This document shows positions 26,591 to 36,245 of a DNA stretch of 38,365 bases, in pieces. How positions within the stretch are numbered: position 1 is the first letter of the stretch; each line of letters opens with the position of its first letter. The translations under genes were made by a program, and so were the position numbers. Source of the DNA: Candidatus Bathyarchaeota archaeon (lineage in GTDB: Archaea; Thermoproteota; Bathyarchaeia; TCS64; PIYN01); NCBI GenBank assembly GCA_003601775.1, contig PIYN01000010.1:1-38365 (forward strand). The letters are read 5' to 3'. The notes below the pieces were generated by a model, which was given only the letters and a program-made list of their open reading frames with translations, ran no database searches and was not told the DNA's origin.

Positions 26591-26729
26591 CACCCTTCTA
26601 CGGGCGAAAGATGGTTAAAGAATAGGACCGGACTTAGTCATGCATCGATTATTGGTCCTTTCCCTTGGACAGAATCTTTAAATTCTGACCCTCGAATCAC
26701 TTTTAAGCCGGTTTAGAGACGTTTGGGGG

Positions 26730-28055
26730 GTGAGTGTCATGGGTGAGAGGGGTTATCTGAGGGTCGTGGCCCTTCTGACGGTTGCCTCCTTCGTCATCAA
26801 CCTTGGTTTCTCAGCCCTCTCCCCCATCTTCCCGTATCTCATTCTCGCCGTGAAGGGTATCCTGAGGGAGCTCCCGGAATTAACCTCGGGGGCTGTGGAG
26901 GCCCATCAGGGGGCTGTTGAGCTTGGGATGTTATCCGCGGCCTTTATGGCGATGAGGGCCCCCACGGCGGGCGTGGTGGGCTTTGTGAGCGATGCTATAG
27001 GGAAGAAGAAGACGATCCTCTTGGGGATGGGCCTCTATACGGCCTCCTACCTCGGCTTCATCTTCTCCAACAACCTCCAGCTTTTCATCCTCTTCCGAGG
27101 CGTCCAAGGCGTCGCGTCTGGGATGGTCTGGCCTGTGGCGGAGGCGCTCCTATCCGATGTCACACCCCGGTGGTCCAGGGGGAAGATGATCTCGGTCTAC
27201 TCCTCTTCCATGATGGTCGCTCAGGTGGTGGGCCCCGGTATCGGGGTCGGCGTATACAAACTGTATGTCTTCAGTCATGGTGGGGGAGACGTCATCTTAG
27301 CCTTGAAGATCCCCCTGCTCCTCCTCGTCCTCCTCTCCCTCATCTCCCTCCTCACCCTCCTCCTACTCCCCTCTCATCGAGGAGGGACGGATGTCAGGAG
27401 GAGTGGCTTCAGGGAGGTATTCAAGATGTTGGGGGAGATGCCCGGCTACGTCCTCAGGAGTCTCAGGGTGATCTATGTGAATGGATTCATAAATGGGTTG
27501 GCGATGGGGATACTCCAGACCGTTGCGATCGTCTACATGATCGAGAAGGTAGCCAAGGACCCCTTCTTCATCGGCCTCTTCTTCTCCATCTTCTCCATCG
27601 TCGCCCTCCCAGCGACCTTCCTGGCGGGGTACCTCAGCGATCGATGGAGGAGGAGGAAGCCCTTCGTGGTCTTCGGATATGTTGTTGGAAGGTTCGCGTT
27701 CTTCTTGATCCCCCTAGTCACGAGCTATACTCTCCTCCTCGTCTTGGGGGCGATGCTGAGCCTCGTCTTCGCCTTCTCCTCCCCTGCGATGAGGGCCCTC
27801 CAGGCGGACCTCGCAGCGGATGGGGTGAGGGGCAGCATCTTCGGCCTGCAGCAGCTCTTCTTCAACTCTGGGACCTTTGTAGGCGCCCTTTTAGGAGGGT
27901 ACATCACCAAGGTCTTCGCCGAGAAGATGGTCAACCTACTTGGATACCTCCTCACGGGCTATATAGTCCCCTTCTGGATGGCGGGGTCTCTTGGGATATT
28001 GACCACGGTCCTCTTTGTCCTCTACGTTGAGGAGCGACGTGGATCTCCTTCCTAA
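26730..28055 (+). CDS. MFS transporter
   Basis: 12-TM pattern; GFVSDAIGKKKTILLGMGLY, AGYLSDRWRRRKPFVVFG. Confidence 0.85.
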   Translation: MSVMGERGYLRVVALLTVASFVINLGFSALSPIFPYLILAVKGILRELPELTSGAVEAHQGAVELGMLSAAFMAMRAPTAGVVGFVSDAIGKKKTILLGMGLYTASYLGFIFSNNLQLFILFRGVQGVASGMVWPVAEALLSDVTPRWSRGKMISVYSSSMMVAQVVGPGIGVGVYKLYVFSHGGGDVILALKIPLLLLVLLSLISLLTLLLLPSHRGGTDVRRSGFREVFKMLGEMPGYVLRSLRVIYVNGFINGLAMGILQTVAIVYMIEKVAKDPFFIGLFFSIFSIVALPATFLAGYLSDRWRRRKPFVVFGYVVGRFAFFLIPLVTSYTLLLVLGAMLSLVFAFSSPAMRALQADLAADGVRGSIFGLQQLFFNSGTFVGALLGGYITKVFAEKMVNLLGYLLTGYIVPFWMAGSLGILTTVLFVLYVEERRGSPS

Positions 28056-28062
28056 GGGGCGG

Positions 28063-29400
28063 TTATAACTCCGGCCTCTCCGGCTCCTTCAAGAGGAAGA
28101 GGAGGATCGCGAGGCAGAGGGTCAGGGTGGCTGTGAGGAGGACCCATGGGGCCTCGGGGTTGAGGGTGTAGAGGTAGCCGCCGGAGAGGGAGCCCAGCGC
28201 GAGGGGGATGGAGAGGAGGAACCCCACGGCCGGTCCTCCGCCGCTCCATAGGACGTTGATCCTAATCATGCCCCTTCCCAGAGCCGCCATGACGCGTCCC
28301 CGCAGCTCCCTCGGGACCAGGTTCGCCAGGAGCGTCTGGCAGGCGGTGACGGAGAAGGCGTTCGCCAGGGAGATCACCAGGTAGATCACCAGGACCGTGT
28401 TGAAGTCCCTCGCATGGGGGAAGTAGAGGATGGGGAGGAGGAAGAGGAGGAAGGCCGCGGACATCGACCTCTTAGGTCCAACCCGATCCACGATGAGGCC
28501 TGCAGGTATGGATAGGAGCATGTTCAGGGCACCGGCGAGGAGGGTTATGAGGCCGTATTGGAGCTTGGAGATCCCTATCGCCTCCGTAGCGTAGACGACC
28601 CAGAAGGGGGACGTGACGGCGTCAGAGAAGAAGCTGAGGACGAGGATCGCCGTCAGGGAGGTGAGGCCCCTCGGCATCCACCGTAGGGTCTCCGCTATCC
28701 CCTTGTAGGAGTCGAGGAGGAGGCGGGGTATCTTCCTCGCGGTGAGTTCCACGGGGCTCTCCCTTGAGACGTCTATGGTCTCCCTGAGGAACTTCATCCT
28801 CAGTATCGTGACCACGAGGTTCGTCGCCATGAGGGAGAGGTAGAGGGCCCTCATCGCCGGGACGGTCCCATACTTCGTAACGAGGTAGCCGCCGATGTAA
28901 GGGGACGGGATCGCCAGGATCCCGGGGATCGCCATGGATACGGCGAAGCCTATCCCCCTCTGAGATGGCTTCAGGGAGTCGGCCGTGAGGGCTGAGAGGG
29001 CCGGGAAGGAGAAGGAGGCGAGGCCTCCCAGGAAGTTCCCGAGGGCTATGACCCTCCAGTCGGGGGCCAGGGCGAGGAGGAGATAGACGGCTGAGGAGAG
29101 GTAGCCGGATGTGACTATGATCCTGATCCTCCCCAACTTGTCGGTGAGGTATCCCGCTATGGGGAAGGTCAGGAGCATGGCGGTGAACCTGAGGGCCTGG
29201 ATGAGGCCGACCTGGGGCTTCGTAGCGTTGAGGGCGAGGGCGTAGAGGGGGACGAAGGGGAGGATCATCCTGAGGGCGAATATCCAGATGACATTCGTCA
29301 GGATGAGGACGAGGATGTTGCCCCTGAGGAAGTCGAGGGAGCCCACGTCGGAGGTCACTGCTCTACCTATAGGAGGGCCAGCACCTTTATCCTTTATCAT
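28063..29400 (-). CDS. MFS transporter
   Basis: 12-TM pattern; AGYLTDKLGRIRIIVTSGYL; GLIVDRVGPKRSM. Confidence 0.85.
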   Translation of the reverse strand: MIKDKGAGPPIGRAVTSDVGSLDFLRGNILVLILTNVIWIFALRMILPFVPLYALALNATKPQVGLIQALRFTAMLLTFPIAGYLTDKLGRIRIIVTSGYLSSAVYLLLALAPDWRVIALGNFLGGLASFSFPALSALTADSLKPSQRGIGFAVSMAIPGILAIPSPYIGGYLVTKYGTVPAMRALYLSLMATNLVVTILRMKFLRETIDVSRESPVELTARKIPRLLLDSYKGIAETLRWMPRGLTSLTAILVLSFFSDAVTSPFWVVYATEAIGISKLQYGLITLLAGALNMLLSIPAGLIVDRVGPKRSMSAAFLLFLLPILYFPHARDFNTVLVIYLVISLANAFSVTACQTLLANLVPRELRGRVMAALGRGMIRINVLWSGGGPAVGFLLSIPLALGSLSGGYLYTLNPEAPWVLLTATLTLCLAILLFLLKEPERPEL

Positions 29401-29422
29401 CCCGGGCAGGGCCGTCGCCTGC

Positions 29423-30883
29423 TCAGGCCTGGAGGAGGCCCAACAGCCTCCAGTAGGGCAGCCCTATCAGGAGGATGAGGAGGGCTGAGATGAGGCTTGT
29501 GAGGAGACCGTAGGCGATCATCTGTCTCTGGCTGAAGTACCCTGAGGAGTAGAAGACGATGTTCGGGATGGTGTTGACAGGGAGGATGACGGCGATGGGG
29601 GTGAGGAAGGCCACGGGTATGGCGACGGCCTGGGGCTGGAGGCCCTGGAGCCGGGTGAGGGAGATGATGAGGGGGATCATCACCGTCGCGTAGACGGTCG
29701 TGGAGGTGAAGGCGAGGTGGAGGAACATGGAGACGAGGACCGTGAGGGAGATGAAGGGGAGGGGCGGGAGGCGGGAGAGCCCGAGGTGATGGAAGAGGCT
29801 CAGGGCCACGGGGTCGAAGGCCCTCCAGTGGCCGACGGCCTTCGCCAGGAACATGCTCGCCGCGAAGAGGGCGATGGAGCCCCAAGGGACCTCCCCCGCG
29901 AAGCCGCCGATCCTCAGGACACCAACCCCTGGGAGGAAGAGGAGGAGGGAGAGGGCGAGGCTGATGAGGCCGGAGTTGAGACCGTGGAGCCCCTCCGTGA
30001 TCCAGAGGAGGAGGAAGAGGGAGAAGAGGGAGGCAACGAGCACCTCCCCCCGGCTTAGGGGGCCCAGCCCCCTCCTCAGGTCCCTGATGCGCTCCAGCGC
30101 CCCCGGGGTTGCCTCCACCTCGGGCCTGAACATCCACCTGCAGAGGAGCCAGGAGGCGGCGAGGAGGATGAGGGTGAGGGGGAGGGCCATCCTGAGCCAC
30201 CCAAGCCATCCGAGGTCGATGCCCGAGGCCGTCCGGATGTACTCGGCTGAGATGGGGTTAGGGACGGTCGCCGTGAGGAAGCCCGTGGAGCAGATGTTGT
30301 TCGCGGCCATGGACATCAACATCACCCCCGCCCCATACCTGCTCCGCCCCTTCTCGACCCCGAAGGCCTCGATGAGGCCGTTGCAGATGGGGAGGAGGAG
30401 GAAGGCCTTCGCCGTCGTCGAGGGAGAGAGAGGTGCGACGGCGAGGTTCGCGAGGGCGACGGAGAGGATGACCCTATCTGGGTTTCCGCCCAGGGCTGAG
30501 ACGATCCAGAGGGCAACCCTCTTGGCGAGGCCCGAGGTCTTCATCGCCTCCGCGAGGATGAAGCCCGAGACGATGATCCAGAGGCCGCTCCCCCCATAGG
30601 TGGAGAGTAGGGAGTCTATGAACTCCCCTGGGCTGAGGGAGACTTGGAAGAGGGAGAGGAGGGCTATGACGAGGATCGAGGAGAGGAGGTGGTGGCGTGG
30701 ATAGAGGCTCCAGAGGACGAGGGCGAGGAGGACGACGCCGAGGACCTGCCCCCTTATGGAGGAGGTCGCTGCGACCCAGAGGAAGACGACGAGGGTTAGA
30801 AGGGTCGCGGCGAGCTTAGCCCCCTCCTCCCGACCCAGCTCCCTCCCCGCCTGATCCACGAAGACGCCCCCAGATGCCTCCAA
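29423..30883 (-). CDS. SLC13/DASS family transporter (second copy)
   Basis: APLSPSTTAKAFLLLPI, MAANNICSTGFLTATVPNPI, TSTTVYATVMIPL, LPVNTIPNIVFYSSG. Confidence 0.8.
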   Translation of the reverse strand: MEASGGVFVDQAGRELGREEGAKLAATLLTLVVFLWVAATSSIRGQVLGVVLLALVLWSLYPRHHLLSSILVIALLSLFQVSLSPGEFIDSLLSTYGGSGLWIIVSGFILAEAMKTSGLAKRVALWIVSALGGNPDRVILSVALANLAVAPLSPSTTAKAFLLLPICNGLIEAFGVEKGRSRYGAGVMLMSMAANNICSTGFLTATVPNPISAEYIRTASGIDLGWLGWLRMALPLTLILLAASWLLCRWMFRPEVEATPGALERIRDLRRGLGPLSRGEVLVASLFSLFLLLWITEGLHGLNSGLISLALSLLLFLPGVGVLRIGGFAGEVPWGSIALFAASMFLAKAVGHWRAFDPVALSLFHHLGLSRLPPLPFISLTVLVSMFLHLAFTSTTVYATVMIPLIISLTRLQGLQPQAVAIPVAFLTPIAVILPVNTIPNIVFYSSGYFSQRQMIAYGLLTSLISALLILLIGLPYWRLLGLLQA

Positions 30884-30959
30884 ACAGAAGATTCTTCCTA
30901 AACTATCTTTCCTACATATTTAAAATATAGATTAACCCTCTATTATTACGGGGCGGGAG

Positions 30960-31286
30960 ATGGAGCGGAGCAGGTTCTTCTACTTAGAGGCCTTCGCCTA
31001 CTTCCTCCTCATCCTCGGAACCTTGGGGGATCACCTCTCCACGATGATAGCCCTCCGTTTCCCCTACATCTACGAGACCAATCAGTTCGCCGTCTTCCTC
31101 ATGTCCAAGGGGCTCTGGCTCCCCTTCGACCTCATCCTCATAGCCCTTGGCATCGCCATACCCTACCTCATCCTCCGAGTCAAGAGGGGTGGGCCCTTCA
31201 GGGGTCTCCTCGCCTACCCCATCATCCTCGGGGCCATCAGACTGGGAGCCTGCCTCTGGAACCTCTCCCTGATTAGAGTTTACTGA
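30960..31286 (+). CDS. small DUF5658-like membrane protein
   Basis: 108 aa, 3-4 TM; GDHLSTMIALRFPYIYETNQFAVFLMSKG resembles DUF5658. Confidence 0.6.
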   Translation: MERSRFFYLEAFAYFLLILGTLGDHLSTMIALRFPYIYETNQFAVFLMSKGLWLPFDLILIALGIAIPYLILRVKRGGPFRGLLAYPIILGAIRLGACLWNLSLIRVY

Positions 31287-31313
31287 AGACGATACAGCTC
31301 CCTGCTCATTTAC

Positions 31314-32096
31314 TCAATCGTGTCTTAGCGGTGTGTCAGACCATCTTGGCCAGTTCTTCGCTAAGAGCTCAGAGACCCTCCTCTCCTTCTCCACCACCTC
31401 AGGGTCGTTAAAGGCCTCCCTCCATCTCCTCCCGTGTAACTCATCTGTGATTATTAACAGTGCCCCTGCCTCTACTCCCCTATACTCCGCGACTGAGAAG
31501 AGGGCTGAGCACTCCATCTCAACGGCGAGCACGCCCTGGGATGAGTACCTCACGACCTTGTCTCGGGTCTCCCTGAAGACCGCGTCGGTGGTCCATACTC
31601 CCCCCTCCTTGTAGGGGATCCCCTCCTCCTCAAGCAGCCCCTTGATCTTCCCCTTGACCTCCTCGGAGGGCTTCGCAGGGGCGTCGGGAGGGAGGTAGTG
31701 GTAACTCGTCCCCTCCTCCCTCACAGCGAAGGTCGGGACCAACACTCCCCCAAGACGGATATCCGGGGATATCGCGCCGGCCTCCCCGAGGATGACCAAC
31801 TCCCTGATGCGGCCGGCGATCAAGACCTCGACCAAGGCGACGGCCGCGGGCGAGCCGAAATAGGAGTGAAAGACCCCGAGGCCGTCCTCCGTGGCGAAGA
31901 AACTCCGTGCCCCGAGCAACCCCCCACGCCTCTCCAGTTCCACCTCTCCGACCGCCGCCCGCATCCAGTCATAGACCCTTTTGACGAAGACGACCACCCC
32001 AGACTTGGGAGACTCCCAATCCTCTGGGACGAAGAGTCCCGGGTCTATAATCGCGGTGCCCCTTGAATACCAGCCCCTCATACCCCAACGCTCCAT
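31314..32096 (-). CDS. nucleoside phosphorylase (uridine phosphorylase-like)
   Basis: GVFHSYFGSPAAVALVEVLIAGRIRELVILGEAGAI, VWTTDAVFRE, GVLAVEMECSALFSVAEYRGVEAGALLIITDEL. Confidence 0.88.
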   Translation of the reverse strand: MERWGMRGWYSRGTAIIDPGLFVPEDWESPKSGVVVFVKRVYDWMRAAVGEVELERRGGLLGARSFFATEDGLGVFHSYFGSPAAVALVEVLIAGRIRELVILGEAGAISPDIRLGGVLVPTFAVREEGTSYHYLPPDAPAKPSEEVKGKIKGLLEEEGIPYKEGGVWTTDAVFRETRDKVVRYSSQGVLAVEMECSALFSVAEYRGVEAGALLIITDELHGRRWREAFNDPEVVEKERRVSELLAKNWPRWSDTPLRHD

Positions 32097-32224
32097 AATA
32101 AAAACAGGGTGAAGGATATTTTACCATAGCCCTCCGCTGAACGCCCCTTCAAACCCGGAGTCCCAGGGACCTGATCCTGTAAATATGCTCTTTAAGGAAG
32201 AGGCCCCTTCGAGTTTGGCGATGT

Positions 32225-33352
32225 TTAACGGGGCCTTGAGTAGGCCCTCAGATGCATCTCTGCCACCCGGTCCCAGGAGGTCCTTGACGCAAATCTACTG
32301 ATGCGCCCCCTTATGGCCCTTGAGAACTGGGGGTCTCGGAGGAGCCTGACGGCGATCTTCGCCAACTGCTTATAATCTCCGGGGGTGAAGAGGAGTTCGT
32401 CTGAGATGTAGCGGCTGATCTCCTCGAACTTCGGCGACCGAGCGGCCACGACGGGCTTTCGAGCCCCCAGGGCGAGGTGGAGCATCCCGCTGACGGACCA
32501 GTAGTTCATCTTCTCGGGGAAGAGGAGTACATCGGCGGAGCATATGCTCCTTTCAAGCCTCTCCTTTGAGAGGAAGTCGTTCAACAGGAATACGTTGTCT
32601 GAGAGGCCTAACTCCTCTATCAGGCCGAGGCATCGATCGACGTAGTCGTGGTACCTCCTATCCTTCTCGTAGTAGGGGTGGACGGAGCCGCCTATGAAGA
32701 GGAAGGCCTTGGGGCACCTCTCCAGTATGAGGGGCATCGCCCTTATCGAGATGTGGACCTGTTTCTGCTCCTTGAGGAAGCCGAACTGCGCCAATACCGG
32801 CCTCTCCTCAGGGAGATTAAAACACCCCCTCTTATCCGGCCTATGGCTCAGATGGAGGGTTCCATGGGGGATGACCCTCACCCTCCTGGGGGGGACCCCT
32901 ATCCTCAGCAGGACCCGTCTCGCCGTCTCCTGATGGACGATGATGTTCGCCCTCTCCCCTATCCCACGGTTTAACTCCTCGCAGTAGGGGTGGTAATCCG
33001 AGGTCTCCCTCGTCAGGACGGCGTGCATCGTCACGAAGACCCTGCGGTCCGAGAGGCCATCCAGTAACTCTAAAAACCTCTCAGGGGGGCTGTACCGCGT
33101 ATAGTCGTGCTGTATATGGACCACATCGGGCTGGGCCTCCTCCACCTCCCTCAGGACCGGCTCAACGAAACCCCGCTTTGAGTCGAAGCAGGGGATCACC
33201 CGGAGATCCCTCCTGTTTACCTCCCCGACGCTCCTCTCCGTGAGGACGACGACCTCCGCCCCCTTCCCGGCGAGAGCCTCCGCGAGCATCTCGGTGTACG
33301 TCCCGATGCCGCAGCGTAGGGGTGGGAAGGTCGAGACGAAGGCGACCCTCAT
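32225..33352 (-). CDS. GT4-family glycosyltransferase
   Basis: FVSTFPPLRCGIGTYTEMLAEAL, VHIQHDY, RVIPHGT, FGFLKEQKQVHISIRAMPLILERCPKAFLFIGG, SADVLLFPEKMNYWSVSGMLHLALGARKPVVAA. Confidence 0.85.
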   Translation of the reverse strand: MRVAFVSTFPPLRCGIGTYTEMLAEALAGKGAEVVVLTERSVGEVNRRDLRVIPCFDSKRGFVEPVLREVEEAQPDVVHIQHDYTRYSPPERFLELLDGLSDRRVFVTMHAVLTRETSDYHPYCEELNRGIGERANIIVHQETARRVLLRIGVPPRRVRVIPHGTLHLSHRPDKRGCFNLPEERPVLAQFGFLKEQKQVHISIRAMPLILERCPKAFLFIGGSVHPYYEKDRRYHDYVDRCLGLIEELGLSDNVFLLNDFLSKERLERSICSADVLLFPEKMNYWSVSGMLHLALGARKPVVAARSPKFEEISRYISDELLFTPGDYKQLAKIAVRLLRDPQFSRAIRGRISRFASRTSWDRVAEMHLRAYSRPR

Positions 33353-33361
33353 CCTCTCACC

Positions 33362-34783
33362 TCACTTGGCGTAGATCTTCTCGAGGTACTCCTCGATCTC
33401 AGCCATGGAGAGGTGCTCCGTCGTGAGTTTAGCCCTCAGGAGGCGGTAGACCGCCATAAGGTTCGTGACTACGGCGACCGCCCAGAGGGTGGCGACCACC
33501 TGCCCCAGAGTGCTTCCGACGAAGATCCACAGGTACCGCATATCCTTGCTGGCGGGTGAGCACTCCACGACCCACCTATCGACCTCCCCTCTCCTCGACT
33601 TGAAGGGGAAGCAGCGGTACAGCTTCGAGAGGGAGACCCAGTACCTCCTCGTGGGGGTCGATATCCCCGCTGGCACCGAGACGGCTATCGTCCCCGTCAG
33701 GGCGAGGAACGCCAAGAACCAGAGGAGGGGATCCAAGGTCTCGACGTACCCGTAGTAGGCCATCCCGAAGAAGACCGCGAGGTCCTCATAGAGATCCACG
33801 AAGGAGTCGAAGATACCGCCGTAGGTCGTCTTCATGTGCTTGATCCTCGCCAACTTCCCATCGACACCATCCAGAACCGAGCTGAGGAGGGCGAGGAGGC
33901 CCGCCGGGAGGGGGTGGTGGTAGATGAATAGGAGGGAGGACGCCACCGCCGCCAAGAGGCTTAGGAGGGTCACCTGATTGGGGGTGATGGGAGTCAGGGC
34001 GAAGAGCCTCGTGAGGGGTGTGTTCAGGTACCTGTACAGGGCCCTCGTGGCCAGGGCGTGTTTAGAGGCCTTGAAGAGGAGCAGCTTCTCGGCGGCCCTG
34101 AGGCTCTCGGGCGTATCCACGTCGAGCCAGTAGTCGCCGTCGTCTATGGGGAGGGCCCTGAGCCCCCCCTCCCCCGCCAGGTCCCTCATGCTCTCCGTCA
34201 GCGAGCAGCGACCCGCTTGGATATTCCTCTCCAGGACCTCGAAGAGGTAGGGCGTGCAGAGGAAGATCCCCGTGTCCACGCCGTTGAAGTCCCTCAGGTC
34301 CTTCCCTATATCCACGATCCTGTCCCCGACGACTCTGACCTTAGTGGCCTCATCCAAGTCAACGACGTCCTCCATGCAGGTGTCGACGCAGAGGATGCAC
34401 TCCCTCTCCCCAGGCTCACACCTCTTTAACTCTGACAGGATCTCCGGGTTGAAGATGTGATCCGACATGAGGAGGATGAACCTCCCGTTGAGGAGCCCCC
34501 TCGCTTCGTAGACCGATGTTCCGTTTCCCCTCCTCCAGAGCCTGTTCTCCACGTACTCTATGGCGACCCCGTATCTCCCTCCATCGCCCAGGAAGGCCCT
34601 GACCTCCTCCCCCCTGTACCCCGTCACGACCACGAACTCCCTTATCCCCGCCTCCTTAGCCGAGAGTATCACCCTCTCGATCAACCTCAACCCTAAGAGG
34701 GGCACCAGTGACTTTGGCCTCTCATCGGTGTACGGCCTCAACCTGTTGCCACGACCCGCGGCTATGATCAGTGCCTTCACCAA
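33362..34783 (-). CDS. bifunctional inositol-1-phosphate cytidylyltransferase / di-myo-inositol phosphate phosphate synthase (IPCT/DIPPS)
   Basis: NTP-transferase N-terminus MVKALIIAAGRGNRLRPYTDERPKSLVPLLG plus C-terminal CDP-alcohol phosphatidyltransferase motif DGVDGKLARIKHMKTTYGGIFDSFVD. Start TTG 34783 or GTG 34780. Confidence 0.88.
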   Translation of the reverse strand: MVKALIIAAGRGNRLRPYTDERPKSLVPLLGLRLIERVILSAKEAGIREFVVVTGYRGEEVRAFLGDGGRYGVAIEYVENRLWRRGNGTSVYEARGLLNGRFILLMSDHIFNPEILSELKRCEPGERECILCVDTCMEDVVDLDEATKVRVVGDRIVDIGKDLRDFNGVDTGIFLCTPYLFEVLERNIQAGRCSLTESMRDLAGEGGLRALPIDDGDYWLDVDTPESLRAAEKLLLFKASKHALATRALYRYLNTPLTRLFALTPITPNQVTLLSLLAAVASSLLFIYHHPLPAGLLALLSSVLDGVDGKLARIKHMKTTYGGIFDSFVDLYEDLAVFFGMAYYGYVETLDPLLWFLAFLALTGTIAVSVPAGISTPTRRYWVSLSKLYRCFPFKSRRGEVDRWVVECSPASKDMRYLWIFVGSTLGQVVATLWAVAVVTNLMAVYRLLRAKLTTEHLSMAEIEEYLEKIYAK

Positions 34784-34795
34784 CCCCCCCTCCTG

Positions 34796-34865
34796 AAAAA
34801 AGGGAAAGGGTCGCAGCCTTAGACCCCGCCCCGGCCCAGGGGGACCAGGCCTGGGGACTCCCCCT
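34796..34865 (-). terminator. hairpin plus U-tract between the MIPS and IPCT/DIPPS genes
   Basis: AGGGGGA (34838-34844) pairs with TCCCCCT (34859-34865), enclosing the CCAGGCCTGG palindrome (34845-34854); T6 on the minus strand at 34796-34801. Confidence 0.4.
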
Positions 34866-35968
34866 CAGCGCTCCCGCTTCCCCTGGATGAACTCCTCAAC
34901 CCATCTCCGGGCTATGTGGTCCTCCACCTGGATCGGGGGGTGCTTGAAGGCGTAGGCGGAGATGCTCGTCAGCGGCCCTGAGATCCCGCGATCCAACGCC
35001 AACTTCACCGCCCTTATGACGTCGATGACCACCCCGGCACTATTCGGGGAGTCCTCGACCTCGAGCTTGGCCGAGACCACCACTGGAAGGTTCCCGAAGT
35101 TCCTCCCCTTCAGGTGTATGTAGCATATCTTCTTGTCGCCGAGGAAGGGGACGTAGTCGGAGGGGCCGATCCTCGTCGGGACGGGGTAGGGAACCATGCT
35201 CGTCACCGCCTCCGTTTTGCTGACCCTCTTCGTCCTCAGCCGCTCCTCGCAGGTCATATTCAGGAAGTCCGTGTTCCCCCCGATATTCAACTGATAGGTC
35301 TCATCGACCACGACCCCCCTCTCAACGAAGAGGTTCACCAGGGCCCGATGGAGGATCGTCGCACCGACCTGGCTCTTGATGTCATCCCCGGCGACGGGCA
35401 GCCCCGCCCTCTCGAACCTCGCAGCCCACTTCCCATCGCTGGCGATGAACTCCGGGATGCAGTTCACGAAGGCGCAGCCCGCGTCGAGTGCGGCCTGGGC
35501 ATAGTACCGCGTCGCCTCGTAGCTGCCTACCGGGAGGAAGTTCACGAGCATATCCGCCTCGGTCTCCCTGAGGACCTCTGCGGCGTCCACCGGATCCTCG
35601 TCCTCGGCGTAGACCTTGAAGGCCTCCCTCATGTGCGGGGCGACGCCGTCGAGGATGGGCCCTGGGAGGACCTCGACGCCGAGTCTCGGCATGGGGTTAG
35701 CGAACTTGGCGCAGCAGTTGGGCTCGGCGAAGATCGCCTCGCTGAGGTCCTTCCCGATCTTCTCCCTGTTCACCTCGAAGGCCGCGACGAACCTTATATC
35801 CCTGATGTGGTATCCGCCGAAGTTCACGTGCATCAACCCTGGGATGAAGTCCCCCTCCTTCGCGTCCCGGTAGTACTTCACCCCTTGGACCAGGGCGGAG
35901 GCGCAGTTTCCGATCCCCGCTAACGCCACCCTTATCTCACCCATCTCTACACTCCCCCCTACTGCCAC
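34865..35968 (-). CDS. ino1: myo-inositol-1-phosphate synthase
   Basis: IRVALAGIGNCASALVQGVKYY, NFGGYHIRDIRFVAAFEVNREKIGKDL, MLVNFLPVGSYEATRYYAQAALDAGCAFVNCIPEFIAS, GDDIKSQVGATILHRAL, QLNIGGNTDFLNM. Confidence 0.94.
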   Translation of the reverse strand: MAVGGSVEMGEIRVALAGIGNCASALVQGVKYYRDAKEGDFIPGLMHVNFGGYHIRDIRFVAAFEVNREKIGKDLSEAIFAEPNCCAKFANPMPRLGVEVLPGPILDGVAPHMREAFKVYAEDEDPVDAAEVLRETEADMLVNFLPVGSYEATRYYAQAALDAGCAFVNCIPEFIASDGKWAARFERAGLPVAGDDIKSQVGATILHRALVNLFVERGVVVDETYQLNIGGNTDFLNMTCEERLRTKRVSKTEAVTSMVPYPVPTRIGPSDYVPFLGDKKICYIHLKGRNFGNLPVVVSAKLEVEDSPNSAGVVIDVIRAVKLALDRGISGPLTSISAYAFKHPPIQVEDHIARRWVEEFIQGKRER

Positions 35969-36245
35969 GACTGATAGGCAGAGTCTGAGATATATTAGGG
36001 TATATTAGGCAATATTAATTAACAATCTACCCACTAAGAAGTTTAGAACTCTCTTATATAAACTTTAAGTAGGATCTTGGCTCCCGTCGGCTGTTCCTTT
36101 TATCTCAAAGGGGATCACGGAGGGCTCCCGCATAGAAGGGAGGAGGAGGTTCATCCTCTCTGTAGCGTCTTGGCGGCTAAAAGCCCCCGGTCTGATCAGG
36201 TTTAATTGGGAGGATTCCCTATTACGTTGAGAAACGCCTGAGGAG

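Noticed and set aside
27170-28030. 286-aa plus-strand ORF
   Set aside because: Alternate frame of the MFS gene; charged/proline-rich artefact.
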